Of a stretch of DNA of 64,000 bases, positions 1 to 10,134 are shown in pieces (the first letter of the stretch is position 1; each line of letters begins with the position of its first letter). The notes below the pieces were generated by a model. It was not told where the DNA came from and ran no database searches. It saw only the letters and a list, made by a program, of their open reading frames with translations. This DNA is from Sulfurovum sp. XGS-02 (GTDB lineage Bacteria; Campylobacterota; Campylobacteria; Campylobacterales; Sulfurovaceae): contig NZ_CP093312.1 of NCBI RefSeq assembly GCF_023213175.1, positions 1,612,001 to 1,676,000 of the forward strand. Reading direction: 5' to 3'. Position numbers and translations under genes: made by a program.

Positions 1-120
1 ACCACCCTCTTTTGAAACAGTTCCGGCTAACTGGTCCCAAGATATACCAACACCCATACCACCTTGCACGATAGGTTTTTCAATGGTATATTTTCCAATT
101 TTCAAAGATTTAAATGCCAC
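1..120 (-). CDS. Nitronate monooxygenase / NPD-family flavin oxidoreductase, N-terminal fragment
   Basis: Only the first 40 codons are inside the window; the gene runs off the left edge. The translated start reads VAFKSLKIGKYTIEKPIVQG and continues GGMGVGISWDQLAGTVSKEGG. This is the N-terminal strand and phosphate-loop region of the 2-nitropropane dioxygenase/FabK TIM-barrel family, which are FMN-dependent oxidoreductases. The start is a GTG at 118-120 that shares one base with the tyrS stop codon, so translation is probably coupled to tyrS. The family is clear, but nitronate oxidation versus enoyl-ACP reduction (FabK-like) cannot be decided from this fragment. Confidence 0.75.
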   Translation of the reverse strand, partial: MAFKSLKIGKYTIEKPIVQGGMGVGISWDQLAGTVSKEGG

Positions 121-1319
121 TACTTCACCTTCACTTTTGCAAACTTTCTTTTTCCTACCTGCAGGATATACTCTCCCGCTGTAAGATTTAACTTTTCATC
201 AGAGATCTTTTTCTGATCAATACTCACTGCATTCTGTTTAATATCTCTTCTTGCTTGAGAGGTAGAAGGTTCGATACCGGCATCTACCAATGCCTTGCAT
301 ATCCAGATCCCCTCTTCTACTTCTACTTCATTCATATCTGTTGGGAGTTGGTTTGATTTAAAGACATTATCAAACTCTCCTTTGGCTAGTGTAGCCAACT
401 CTTCATTATAAAACCTTGTAACCAGTTCAAGTGCCAGGTTTTCCTTCACAGTTTTAGGGTGAAGTGCGCCTTTTTCTACATCCTCTTTCATCGTAGCTAT
501 CTCTTCCAGTGATCTCTCACTCAAAAGCTCATAATAACGCCACATCAATTCATCTGAAACTGAAAGGGTTTTCCCATAGATATCTTTAGGCTCTTCAGTG
601 ATACCAATATAGTTGTTCAAAGACTTACTCATTTTCTGTACACCGTCCAGTCCTTCCAGGATCGGCATCATCAACACTGCTTGCTCTTTTCCTACATTGT
701 ATACACGCTGAAGGTGTCTCCCCATCAGAAGGTTGAATTTCTGATCGGTTCCTCCGATCTCAATATCACTTTTGAGTTCAACAGAATCATACCCCTGAAG
801 CAGCGGGTATAAAAATTCTGAGATAGAGATACTCTGTTCACTTTTAAAACGTTTGGTAAAGTCATCACGCTCAAGCATACGTGCCACACTAAAAGTCGTT
901 GTGAGTGCAACCATCCCCGCCGCACCCAATTTATTGAGCCATGTAGAGTTAAATACTACCTCTGTCTTACTCTCATCAAGAATATTAAACACCTGTTCCT
1001 GGTACGTTTTTGCATTGGCCATGATCGTATCGTTATCCAGTACTTTTCTTGTTTCACTCTTACCGGTAGGATCTCCTATCGTTGCCGTAAAGTCACCGAT
1101 AAGAAGTTGTACCCTTCCTCCGTGGTTTTGAAATGTTCTAAGCTTTTGAAGAAGTACAGTATGCCCCAAGTGCAGATCAGCACCGGTAGGGTCAAATCCT
1201 GCTTTAACCGTATACGTACTGCCATCCTCATAATATTTTGAAACCAATTTCTCAATACGTTCCATATCTATGACTTCTGCAGTACCTCTACTGATCTCTT
1301 CTAATGCTTTTTGTACCAT
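120..1319 (-). CDS. tyrS: Tyrosyl-tRNA synthetase
   Basis: Class I aminoacyl-tRNA synthetase that charges tRNA-Tyr in the cytoplasm. The 399-residue protein has the HIGH-type signature HLGH at residues 50-53, the motif GGTDQKFN near 189-196 that lies in the tyrosine pocket, and KMSKS at 229-233. The C-terminal 60 or so residues form an S4 RNA-binding domain (around SQARRDIKQNAVSI). Length is normal for the family. It follows spoT by 17 bases and overlaps the next gene by one base, so it sits near the end of the pyrH-rpoZ-spoT-tyrS transcription unit, an order recurring in Campylobacterota. Confidence 0.97.
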   Translation of the reverse strand: MVQKALEEISRGTAEVIDMERIEKLVSKYYEDGSTYTVKAGFDPTGADLHLGHTVLLQKLRTFQNHGGRVQLLIGDFTATIGDPTGKSETRKVLDNDTIMANAKTYQEQVFNILDESKTEVVFNSTWLNKLGAAGMVALTTTFSVARMLERDDFTKRFKSEQSISISEFLYPLLQGYDSVELKSDIEIGGTDQKFNLLMGRHLQRVYNVGKEQAVLMMPILEGLDGVQKMSKSLNNYIGITEEPKDIYGKTLSVSDELMWRYYELLSERSLEEIATMKEDVEKGALHPKTVKENLALELVTRFYNEELATLAKGEFDNVFKSNQLPTDMNEVEVEEGIWICKALVDAGIEPSTSQARRDIKQNAVSIDQKKISDEKLNLTAGEYILQVGKRKFAKVKVK

Positions 1320-1336
1320 TTTTACTTACCCTTTGT

Positions 1337-3490
1337 TTATTTATTATATGCGTCGTCTAAACTAATGATCTCTATCAATTTGAACTGACGTGAAATTTTT
1401 TCTGCAAGAAGCTGCTTTTTAGACTCATTGCTTTCCACTTCTATCTGACAAAACTCTGCTTGTTCTGAATTTCTTATACCCAACTCTATACTCAAAATAT
1501 TGAGATTGAGATCAGAAAGTTTCACCAATAGGTCTGCCAAAATGCCTTTTCTGTTTTGAAGACTGATAGTGAGCCTGTACCTAGAGAGTTTGGAACCACT
1601 CCAGCTCACATAGACCATCTCTTGCCCTTCTAACATCTTATCGTAGGCTTTCTTGCATAATTTATGGTGTATAATAGCTTTACTACCCTTATAAAATGCA
1701 ACGATTTGGTCACCAACTTTAGGATGACAGCAATAATCAAACTCTACACCGTCTATAGGCTTATTCGTAAAGAATCTGAAATGCTCCAACTCTTTGATAT
1801 ATGGCTTTTTATACCCTTTTTTGAGTAATTCCCAAAAGCGCACGACCCTGGTACCCATGTAATCTGCCACTTTATGTATGGTCTCTTTGTAATAGTCAAG
1901 CTGGACCGGCAGTTTATAAATGGAATCCATGTGGTCTATATTCTCTACAAGCTCTTTCATAGCACTGCTCTCTTGAGAGAAGAGTGTTCCCAGAATATTG
2001 TATGCACTTAAAGTATCTGCCTCTTTTATTCTGGCCCTACATGAACTTCGTATACCCTCTTTGGCTTTGGATGTTTTTACGGTGTCAAGCCATGAACAGT
2101 ACAAGTGCGCTTCATTGTCTTTGATAATATTCACAATGTCGCCATTTTTCAAAATGGTCAGCAGTGGCACTTTTTGTTTATTGACCAAAGCTTCCGCTGC
2201 ATTGGCACCGACCTGGGAGTGCACGGCATAGGCAAAATCTAGGGCCACCGATCCTTTAGGTAAGGTATAATAGTCCCCTTTCGGTGAGAACACGGTAATA
2301 TCTTCAGAGAAAAGATCAGACTTTGCCAGTTCATAGAACTCTTCTATGGATTCATTTTGATAATGCAGACTCTCAAGCCATGCCAGATTCACACCGATGT
2401 TTCCATCTTTATATTTCCAATGTGCCGCAACACCATACTCTGCGAGTCTATGCATCTCTACGGTTCGTATCTGTGCCTCCACGATCCCCTCTTCAGAGAA
2501 CAGTGTCGTATGGATGGTCTTATATCCATTTTCCTTAGGTACGGCGATATAATCTTTAAACCTGGAGATAAGAGGCGTAAACCTCAAATGCACAAGTCCC
2601 AGGACCCTGTAACACTCTATAGGGTTTTTCACAATAATACGGATCGCCAGCAGATCCAATACCTCTTCTATACTCACACCTTTGCGGTGCATCTTTAAAT
2701 AGATGGAATAATAGTGTTTGACCCTTCCGATGATCTCAAAATCATCCTCATCAAACCCGTCTTTTACCATCGTGTCTTTGACATTTTGAATAAAAGCATT
2801 GAGTTTGAACTTCAAATTTTGTGCATTGGACTTCATATACGTATCTATGCGCTTATAATCTTCAGGATAGATATAACGGAAACTCAGATCTTCCAAATGG
2901 TTTTTAAGTCTGGAGATACCCAGTCTATGCGCAATAGGTGCATAGACAACCAGTGTCTCTTCAGAGATACGTTTTTGTTTTGCAAAACTCAGGGCATCCA
3001 GTGTGATCATATTGTGGAGTCTGTCACAAAGTTTGATCACAAGCACACGCACATCTTTGATGGATGCAATAAGCATTTTTCGGAAGGAAAGCGCGGAGTT
3101 GATCAACCTTTCATCGGAGCCTGAAGGGACCAACTCTTCATCACGTATCTCTACGATCTTGGTGAGTCCCTCGACCATATGTGCCACATCATACCCGAAT
3201 TCATGTTCCAGCTCTTCGATCGTATAGTGTGTATCTTCGACAACATCGTGCAGGAGAGCAGCCTGTACCATCATTTCATCATTAGAGATCTTTGCAGTGA
3301 TCGCTGCTACCAAAATGGGATGGACGATATATGGCTCTCCGCTTTTACGTGTCTGCCCTTTATGTGCTTCGAGTGAATGTTCCAGTGCTTTGGTTGTTGC
3401 AGGGAGGGGATTTGGGATGACTTCCCAAAGAAGGGCACTCGCCTCTTCTATAGTCTTTATCTTTTTAGCTTTATCGAGAAAAGCATCCAA
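1337..3490 (-). CDS. spoT: Bifunctional (p)ppGpp synthetase/hydrolase, RelA/SpoT family
   Basis: Controls the stringent response by making and degrading (p)ppGpp. The 717-residue protein has the full Rsh layout. The N-terminal HD hydrolase domain carries HD at residues 81-82 followed by VVEDT. The synthetase domain contains the RFKDYIAVPKENGYKTIHTT region. A TGS domain follows (ITVFSPKGDYYTLPKGSVALDFAYAVHS) and a C-terminal ACT domain ends the protein. The intact HD motif suggests active hydrolysis, as expected where one bifunctional Rsh is the only long enzyme. Translation appears to begin at a TTG seven bases after the rpoZ stop. An AAGG element overlaps the end of rpoZ, which points to coupling. 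Confidence 0.95.
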   Translation of the reverse strand: MDAFLDKAKKIKTIEEASALLWEVIPNPLPATTKALEHSLEAHKGQTRKSGEPYIVHPILVAAITAKISNDEMMVQAALLHDVVEDTHYTIEELEHEFGYDVAHMVEGLTKIVEIRDEELVPSGSDERLINSALSFRKMLIASIKDVRVLVIKLCDRLHNMITLDALSFAKQKRISEETLVVYAPIAHRLGISRLKNHLEDLSFRYIYPEDYKRIDTYMKSNAQNLKFKLNAFIQNVKDTMVKDGFDEDDFEIIGRVKHYYSIYLKMHRKGVSIEEVLDLLAIRIIVKNPIECYRVLGLVHLRFTPLISRFKDYIAVPKENGYKTIHTTLFSEEGIVEAQIRTVEMHRLAEYGVAAHWKYKDGNIGVNLAWLESLHYQNESIEEFYELAKSDLFSEDITVFSPKGDYYTLPKGSVALDFAYAVHSQVGANAAEALVNKQKVPLLTILKNGDIVNIIKDNEAHLYCSWLDTVKTSKAKEGIRSSCRARIKEADTLSAYNILGTLFSQESSAMKELVENIDHMDSIYKLPVQLDYYKETIHKVADYMGTRVVRFWELLKKGYKKPYIKELEHFRFFTNKPIDGVEFDYCCHPKVGDQIVAFYKGSKAIIHHKLCKKAYDKMLEGQEMVYVSWSGSKLSRYRLTISLQNRKGILADLLVKLSDLNLNILSIELGIRNSEQAEFCQIEVESNESKKQLLAEKISRQFKLIEIISLDDAYNK

Positions 3491-3496
3491 AGGGGC

Positions 3497-3706
3497 TTAA
3501 CCTTCTAGGCTGACAGTGATTTTACCTTCAGCTATTTCTTGCAGTGCAATATCTGAATATTTCATGCCTGATGTATCGATATCTAAAAGTATTTCTGCAC
3601 CGTTAGCGATGGCTTCTGCTCTTTTTCCTACTGCGTTCGCAAGAAGGTATTTATCAAAGTCTACTTTTTCAAGTGCTTTTGCTGTTAATTGTTCTGTTCT
3701 CATCAT
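3497..3706 (-). CDS. rpoZ: RNA polymerase omega subunit
   Basis: Small omega subunit that helps assemble the beta' subunit of RNA polymerase and, in many bacteria, forms part of a ppGpp site. The 69-residue product contains the conserved KVDFDKYLLANAVGKRAEAI helix and the following GAEILL segment. Two adjacent ATG codons are possible starts (3706 or 3703). It lies directly upstream of spoT with a six-base gap. That pairing is common in proteobacteria and joins the alarmone target with its synthetase. Confidence 0.93.
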   Translation of the reverse strand: MMRTEQLTAKALEKVDFDKYLLANAVGKRAEAIANGAEILLDIDTSGMKYSDIALQEIAEGKITVSLEG

Positions 3707-3731
3707 ATTCTTTCCTTTATTATTTCATTCT

Positions 3732-4493
<762 letters not shown>

Positions 4494-4509
4494 TTAAACT
4501 CTTAGATAC

Positions 4510-5877
4510 CTATATAGTTATCAGCCTCAACGGGTTAATATGCTTAGAGTCTTTGGTCGCCTGGAAAATAAGTTTTTCATTGACCTTTCCTACCACGTAT
4601 CCCTTTTGAATCTTTGCCCCGACATGTATGGTAGGCGCAATTTTAGAGAGTCCTGCGTAGACTGTATGGATCTTACTGCTATGTGAAACCACCACGACAT
4701 TTCCTAGCATACTGCTTTTACCCGCAAACACCACTTTCCCGTTCAAAATATTTTTTACTTTTGAGTTTGCTGCTGGCGATTTAAGTGTAATGGACTCATT
4801 GAATATCTTGATCTTGTAAATAGGATCCACATAGGTACCGAACTTTTTGATGATCCGTGCTCCCGGCAGTGGGGAGATTGTTTTTCCGCCTCTGTATGCA
4901 TAGGTTTTGGACTTTTGATACGAAGAGTTTACCTGTCGTACTTTTTCACTCTCTTTATAGCTCTTCTGCTCTGCTTTTTTTGCTTCAGACGCAGCCAAGC
5001 GCGCTTTTTTTCTCTCTTGCTCTGTTTTTGCTGCTTGCAGAGCCTCTTGGGCTTTTCTTGCTTTGATACGTGCCAATGCTTTGGCTTCGCGTATCTCTCT
5101 TTGTCTCTTTTTCTCAAGACGCATCGCTTCTTTCTCAGCTTCTGCCCTTTTTCGTGCTTCATTGACCTCTTGTGTATGTAAGATATTCAGTTTGGCCAAT
5201 GTGGAGCGAAGAGAGTTCTGTTTATCCACGATCTTTGCAAGTTTTGCATTGTATTTTTCTTCATCGGAAGCAAGCTTTTTACGCAACTTCTCTTTTGCTG
5301 CCTTTTTTTGCGCATACTCGTCTCTTTTTTTCACAATACGTGCAATCTCGTTTTTTGTTTTATTGCGCAGATAGACCTTATCCTCTTTCTGTTTTTTAAG
5401 CTTTTCCAGATCTTTTTTTAGGGCAGCCAGCATTTTGGTATTATGGTTTTTATAGGCAATATAGACTTCATGCGAAAGTATAGATTCTTTCGTAGGTTCA
5501 TGTGCTTTTTCCATAGCAAAAACGATGGAAAATTGTTCAGAAAGCAAAGAGACGAATGCTTGATGTTTTGCTTCCAATGCCTGACTTGTAGAGGCTAAAT
5601 CTTTTTCAGATTTAACCAATTCAGTTTTTAATACGGCATACTTCTCTTCTGATCTTTTTTGATCTATTTCAAGTTCACCGATCTTCGTTTCAAGATAAAC
5701 GATATCCTTCTCTGCAGCCTGTATGTCCTTGGCAATTTTGTGAAGCTGTCTGCTTGTCTTTTTTTTGGCAGCTGATGCAGCAGAGAGCTTTTCTTTAGAC
5801 GTTTCGATCTTTGAAGTCGTTGATGCACTATGAAGCAACCCTATTGCTACAAAGCAGATCAGAATTAAAGATCTCAC
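4510..5877 (-). CDS. EnvC-like coiled-coil protein with degenerate LytM (M23) domain
   Basis: Predicted periplasmic murein-hydrolase activator of 455 residues. A signal peptide occupies about residues 1-18. Residues 25-330 are a long charged coiled coil rich in Lys, Glu and Ala. The last 115 residues form an M23/LytM fold beginning near SPLPGARIIKKFGTY. Active M23 enzymes need the HxxxD and HxH zinc motifs. Here the first is replaced (FNESITLKSP) and the YAHL motif reads YAGL, so zinc binding is probably lost, as in E. coli EnvC. The start overlaps the ftsX stop by four bases. The ftsE-ftsX-LytM arrangement supports an FtsEX-controlled activator. It could be called simply an M23-family protein; the EnvC role is inferred. 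Confidence 0.85.
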   Translation of the reverse strand: MRSLILICFVAIGLLHSASTTSKIETSKEKLSAASAAKKKTSRQLHKIAKDIQAAEKDIVYLETKIGELEIDQKRSEEKYAVLKTELVKSEKDLASTSQALEAKHQAFVSLLSEQFSIVFAMEKAHEPTKESILSHEVYIAYKNHNTKMLAALKKDLEKLKKQKEDKVYLRNKTKNEIARIVKKRDEYAQKKAAKEKLRKKLASDEEKYNAKLAKIVDKQNSLRSTLAKLNILHTQEVNEARKRAEAEKEAMRLEKKRQREIREAKALARIKARKAQEALQAAKTEQERKKARLAASEAKKAEQKSYKESEKVRQVNSSYQKSKTYAYRGGKTISPLPGARIIKKFGTYVDPIYKIKIFNESITLKSPAANSKVKNILNGKVVFAGKSSMLGNVVVVSHSSKIHTVYAGLSKIAPTIHVGAKIQKGYVVGKVNEKLIFQATKDSKHINPLRLITI

Positions 5878-6689
5878 TCCTGTACCCCCTTACTGCTAAA
5901 TACAACCGTATAGACGGCAATAATAACGATCACAATAGAAGAGCCTAACAAGATACCGATATCACTCACCTTAAAAAGTGCTTCCTGGTTTTGTACCATG
6001 ATATCTATCCCGCTCTGAACCGCCCAGTAAAACTTGGTATAAAAGAAGATCGCAGAGACCAACAGCGTTGAAAAGATCGCATCCAGAAAAGCGACTTTGA
6101 AAAGCACACCTGATCTGAGCATCAACGGTGCACCGAATATCTCCATCACCTGCATACGCTCTTTATGTGCATATTTCCAGATCTCCATCTGTTTGATAAT
6201 GAGAAAGAGACTGACAATGGCCATAAAAACGATAAATATTTTCAGTATGAACTTAATAAATGCAAAAAGTCGATAATTGGACTGATAGCTGCTTCCGAAT
6301 GTTTCAACCTGTTTAATGTTGGCATCCGCTTCAAGATCTTTTTTGATCTCTTCCAACCCTGAAGTATGAAGATAGGAGTCTATGCCAAGATTATAAAAAT
6401 AGGGCAATGTGGCCAAGATCTCTTTGCTGCTACTTTGACTTATCCCTTTTGCCACTTCTGAGACGATACTCTCGCGTTTGATCTTCTCTGCGGTACTGAT
6501 ATGGTCATTCAGTGCTTGAAAATCAGAAAGCTCCATAGGCTTTTTGGTTACGGCAAGCATAAAATAACCCTCTTGAAGCCCTTTTTCATAGGTGTTTGTT
6601 GTACGTTCAAATACCAGATAAAATTCAATACCCAATAAAATTGCCATCAGGGGCAAAATAAACATAAGATGGTTTTTAATGAACTTCAT
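5874..6689 (-). CDS. ftsX: Cell-division protein FtsX
   Basis: Membrane subunit of the FtsEX ABC-type complex that transmits ATP hydrolysis to periplasmic cell-wall hydrolase activators. The 271-residue protein starts [20 protein letters not shown]. It has one N-terminal membrane segment, a periplasmic loop of about 120 residues, and three C-terminal membrane segments, the FtsX/MacB-like topology. I chose ATG 6689, which has an AAGGG element just upstream; an open frame continues upstream but lies inside ftsE. The start overlaps the end of ftsE by 14 bases and the stop overlaps the EnvC-like gene, so all three are probably co-translated. Confidence 0.92.
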   Translation of the reverse strand: MKFIKNHLMFILPLMAILLGIEFYLVFERTTNTYEKGLQEGYFMLAVTKKPMELSDFQALNDHISTAEKIKRESIVSEVAKGISQSSSKEILATLPYFYNLGIDSYLHTSGLEEIKKDLEADANIKQVETFGSSYQSNYRLFAFIKFILKIFIVFMAIVSLFLIIKQMEIWKYAHKERMQVMEIFGAPLMLRSGVLFKVAFLDAIFSTLLVSAIFFYTKFYWAVQSGIDIMVQNQEALFKVSDIGILLGSSIVIVIIAVYTVVFSSKGVQE

Positions 6690-7350
6690 ACACACCCTTG
6701 CTCTCGATAATAAAATGTCTATAAGGTAAGGAGAAGATCGTTGGAATTTTGTGTGTAACAACCAAAACAGTGGTATCAAGCTGCTGACAGGCATTTTCCA
6801 TCAGGTCCCAGATCACATTGGAAGAATAATCATCCAGGTTACCCGTAGGCTCATCTGCAAGTATCACCACCGGATTTTTCGCCAATGCTCTCGCCACACC
6901 CACACGCTGCTGTTCTCCACCGCTCAATTCCAATGGATATTTATCTGCATGTTCAGGAAGTTTTACATGTTTAAGCAGTCTTCGTGCCTGCGTATCCTGT
7001 ATCTCACTATCGTATCCTGCTATCATCAAGGGGAGAACAACATTTTTTTTCACGGTCCATTCATTCACAAGTTTATAATCCTGGAAAATGATACCCATAT
7101 GGGTTCTGAGCTCTTGCAGTTTACGTTGGCTGACATTAGCCAGATCAAGTCCACCCACAACAAGATTGCCTTCACTTGGTCTCAGCTTTCCGTACAGTGC
7201 TTTAAGCAGTGTAGATTTACCTGAACCACTCGGTCCCGTGATAAAGACAAACTCACCTTTTTTTATGCTGAAGTTGGCATCTTTAATGACCTCTTTCCCC
7301 GCTTTTCCATAGGTAAGGGTAAGATGTGAAGCGTGGATCACATTGGACAT
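6676..7350 (-). CDS. ftsE: Cell-division ATP-binding protein FtsE
   Basis: Cytoplasmic ATPase of the FtsEX complex. The 224-residue ABC protein has Walker [10 protein letters not shown] at 39-47, a Q-loop (IIFQD near 88-91), signature LSGGEQQR at 142-149, Walker [11 protein letters not shown] from 161, and the H-loop in VVTHK. It is followed by ftsX with a 14-base overlap and preceded by trmB with a three-base gap. Confidence 0.95.
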   Translation of the reverse strand: MSNVIHASHLTLTYGKAGKEVIKDANFSIKKGEFVFITGPSGSGKSTLLKALYGKLRPSEGNLVVGGLDLANVSQRKLQELRTHMGIIFQDYKLVNEWTVKKNVVLPLMIAGYDSEIQDTQARRLLKHVKLPEHADKYPLELSGGEQQRVGVARALAKNPVVILADEPTGNLDDYSSNVIWDLMENACQQLDTTVLVVTHKIPTIFSLPYRHFIIESKGVYEVH

Positions 7351-7353
7351 GCG

Positions 7354-8538
7354 CTACTCTCCTTTGACGAGCATCATCTGCTCAGCTAGTTTTTGATGTG
7401 CTTGAAAGTTGACTGTTGTCTTCACAGGTGGAGAGACAAAATATCTGCAACTCTCTTTTTCTAATAAAATGTATTTATGTTCCGGTCTGTCAAAACTTCC
7501 AAAAGCACACTTGATAAGTAGACCCTCTTCAGATATTTTATACACCCGTTCAAAGTGTACGAAATACCCGTCAAATACCAATGCTTTTTTCGGTAAACAT
7601 TCTTCTATCCCTGACGTATATTTTACATCATTAAAATTAAAATCTATAGTCAACTCTTTAGGTGCTGATTTTTGCGTGCATTTGACATACACATCATAGA
7701 TATCTTTTTCCTGTCTAAGCCACCTTGCTTCATACTTACTTGTCACTTCCAAGGCTTCATTTTTGCGTACTTCCACTTCAACCTTGGGTATAGCAAAGAA
7801 GGTTTCCAACGCATACCAAAAGTATTTGTCACTGTCTGTACGAAGCTCCAGGCGTCCGCCCATTCTTAATACTCTCATAGACTCATCTAAAAAGCTGGGA
7901 CTGATCACCCTTCTGTGTGGTTTCTTGTCCCAAGGCACAGGGAAATGCACAAAGATCTGTTCACATACATTCGAAGGCAACATCTCTAAGAAGAGTCTTG
8001 CATCGTAGTTCACAACCCAAATATTCTCAAGCCCCTGAAGCTCGATCTGCTTAAGGACCTGTTGTGCTGAAGGTGTATGGATCTCTAACCCGATAAAAAG
8101 CGTATCTGGATTCTTCTTCGCCTGATGAAGCAAATGTCGTCCACTCCCAAATCCTACCTCAACAGAGATCTTCTCTTTAGGATAGGTGATATTTTCGAAA
8201 TCCTCTATCTTTTTAAAGTGTTCTGAAGAGAGCGGGGTTTTTGTATTGGATATAGCAATATTTGAAGAGAGCACATCCAGGTCCAACGCTTTTGAAACAC
8301 TCTCCAGTGCTTCTTTGAGAATGTTCACTTTAAGGGGTCTGGTCACTTTGTCATATTTGAGCAAGTAAGCTTTTTCATCCGGTTTGAGTTGCAGTAAGAA
8401 CTCTTCTCCTGCATGTTCAATACCGATAAGCATATCGCTACGGTTCAGTGCAGTGGCGCAAAAGGTCATCATAGGACTGTTTTTTATCTGTGCTTCTATT
8501 ATAGATGTATCAAAGGGGGTAACTTTTAAGTGTGGCAT
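7354..8538 (-). CDS. trmB: tRNA (guanine-N7-)-methyltransferase, long form
   Basis: Methylates G46 of tRNA with SAM. The SAM-binding motif VEVGFGSGRHL lies at about 126-136, and the TrmB signature VHFPVPWDKKPHRR at 197-210. At 394 residues it is far longer than the roughly 230-residue E. coli enzyme. About 120 residues precede the catalytic domain and about 100 follow it. Long TrmB forms of this type are known in Campylobacterota. An AGGA element sits upstream of the ATG. It is packed between the Fn3 lipoprotein gene (nine-base gap) and ftsE. Confidence 0.93.
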   Translation of the reverse strand: MPHLKVTPFDTSIIEAQIKNSPMMTFCATALNRSDMLIGIEHAGEEFLLQLKPDEKAYLLKYDKVTRPLKVNILKEALESVSKALDLDVLSSNIAISNTKTPLSSEHFKKIEDFENITYPKEKISVEVGFGSGRHLLHQAKKNPDTLFIGLEIHTPSAQQVLKQIELQGLENIWVVNYDARLFLEMLPSNVCEQIFVHFPVPWDKKPHRRVISPSFLDESMRVLRMGGRLELRTDSDKYFWYALETFFAIPKVEVEVRKNEALEVTSKYEARWLRQEKDIYDVYVKCTQKSAPKELTIDFNFNDVKYTSGIEECLPKKALVFDGYFVHFERVYKISEEGLLIKCAFGSFDRPEHKYILLEKESCRYFVSPPVKTTVNFQAHQKLAEQMMLVKGE

Positions 8539-8547
8539 TGTTCCTGC

Positions 8548-9213
8548 TTATAATGTAATTTTTGTTGCTTCGCTTGGATAAGCGCGTATTTTGTCATAAC
8601 TTTGTGCGATGATCCGGTAGCTGTATGTATGTCCGCCTCTTACAAAAGTATCAATGTATTCAGCCATCAACTGTCCTTGTACCTGTGAGACAAATGTCCA
8701 TTCAGTACCATCCACTGATCTTTCTACGATATAACTATCGATACTTGGATCTGCATGCGGTTTCCACAGCAGTTTTACCACAGAGGGTGCTACCCTATAG
8801 GCTTTCACAAAAGAGACTGCTGGAAATGGAGGGTGGGTTCTTACTTCTATCGTCTCACTGAGCCTGGACTCTTTTCCAAAAGTAAAGGTACTAAAGCGAT
8901 AACGATACATACTGTCTGCATGGACATGTGTATCTACAAAGTGTGTTGCATAAGGGTTGCCCACGGTACCTATCCGTTGAAAACGCTGCCCTTCTTTCGA
9001 AGCATCACTTCTGTATATATTGACACCGTGTATACGATGGTCATCGATCTTCTTCCATTCAAAACCTACAGAGTTCATTCTGGGTAAAGCATGTACCTGT
9101 TCAATCGTTTCTAATGAGGGGTCTGTACCATAGGTCATCAAACCCTTGACAGCACCACACCCGTTAAAGGTGATCAAAGAGACTGCCCAGAGTATGAGGA
9201 TCGATTTTTTCAT
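8548..9213 (-). CDS. Fibronectin type III-domain lipoprotein
   Basis: Predicted lipoprotein of 221 residues with a lipobox (FNGC, Cys19) after a hydrophobic signal. Two Fn3-like modules follow, recognisable by VGFEWKKIDDHRIHGVNIYR and VKLLWKPHADPSIDSYIVER together with their YRYRF and YSYRI strands. Fn3 repeats usually mediate protein or carbohydrate contacts; the partner here is unknown. The start overlaps rluD by 50 bases. It is supported by an AAGGTGAAG ribosome-binding site inside rluD and by the well-formed signal peptide, so the overlap is likely real. Confidence 0.82.
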   Translation of the reverse strand: MKKSILILWAVSLITFNGCGAVKGLMTYGTDPSLETIEQVHALPRMNSVGFEWKKIDDHRIHGVNIYRSDASKEGQRFQRIGTVGNPYATHFVDTHVHADSMYRYRFSTFTFGKESRLSETIEVRTHPPFPAVSFVKAYRVAPSVVKLLWKPHADPSIDSYIVERSVDGTEWTFVSQVQGQLMAEYIDTFVRGGHTYSYRIIAQSYDKIRAYPSEATKITL

Positions 9214-10117
9214 CTACTTCACCTTGATCGAAATTTTTAGATATATACATTTTCATATCATCAAAAAGTGGGGCGACAAACTCCATTCTTTTACCGCTTA
9301 CAGGGTGGACCAGATAGAGTAAATATGCATGCAAGTTAACTCTGGAAATTTTATCTCTTTTGCTCTTAAAGCCATATAAATCATCACCCAAAATATGGCG
9401 TCCAAGCGTATTTAAATGTACCCGTATCTGATGGGTTCTTCCCGTAAACAGTTTTGCTGCGATCAGTTCAACATTGTGTTGGCTTGTGAGGAGTTTTACG
9501 AAGGCTGTTTTAGCGTTTCGACCATCCGGGACCACATCCATTTTGAGTCTGTTTTTAGGGTTACGTCCTATGGGTTTATCGACAACGATGTTCTCTTTGA
9601 GCGGGTGATCGATCAATGCCAGATAGTAACGTCCCATACTCTTGTCCTGGAGCTGCAGACTCAGCGCTTCATGCACTTTGTTGTCCTTGGCCACGACCAG
9701 TGCACCCGTCGTCTCTTTATCGATACGGTGCACGATACCATAGCGTTCTTCCCCGCTGATCGTGGAAAGGGAAATACCCTTATGGATCAGCCAATCTACC
9801 AGTGTAGGCTCTTTGACCGAAGGTGCGGGATGGACCACAAGGCCGGCAGGTTTGTTCACTACCAAAAGATACTCATCTTCATAGATCACCTCGACATCAA
9901 AGTCCACAGGTGCCACTTCACGTTTCTCAGCCTCTTTGAACGCATAGGCTATCTCATCATCCTCTTCTACCTTAAAACTGGTTTTTATGATCGTTTTGCC
10001 ATTGACGGATACCAACCCTTCTTTGATGAGCTTTTCTATCTGGTTACGGCTTACGTCTAATTGGTTGGCGAGTATCTTGTCTAGACGTCCTGATGCTGCA
10101 GCTGTAAATTGATTCAT
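9164..10117 (-). CDS. rluD: Large-subunit rRNA pseudouridine synthase, RluD-like
   Basis: Converts specific uridines in 23S rRNA to pseudouridine. The 317-residue protein has an N-terminal S4 RNA-binding domain (GRLDKILANQLDVSRNQIEK), then the RluA-family catalytic domain. HRID lies at 130-133, with the catalytic Asp133 in HRIDKETTG, and GRTHQIRVH follows. Length and architecture match RluD rather than RluA. The exact rRNA target positions are inferred from the family. Confidence 0.92.
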   Translation of the reverse strand: MNQFTAAASGRLDKILANQLDVSRNQIEKLIKEGLVSVNGKTIIKTSFKVEEDDEIAYAFKEAEKREVAPVDFDVEVIYEDEYLLVVNKPAGLVVHPAPSVKEPTLVDWLIHKGISLSTISGEERYGIVHRIDKETTGALVVAKDNKVHEALSLQLQDKSMGRYYLALIDHPLKENIVVDKPIGRNPKNRLKMDVVPDGRNAKTAFVKLLTSQHNVELIAAKLFTGRTHQIRVHLNTLGRHILGDDLYGFKSKRDKISRVNLHAYLLYLVHPVSGKRMEFVAPLFDDMKMYISKNFDQGEVDEKIDPHTLGSLFDHL

Positions 10118-10134
10118 ACTTTTTTCGTAAAAGA

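Noticed and set aside
9416-10060. 214-residue open frame opposite rluD
   Set aside because: A reading-frame shadow of the conserved pseudouridine synthase.
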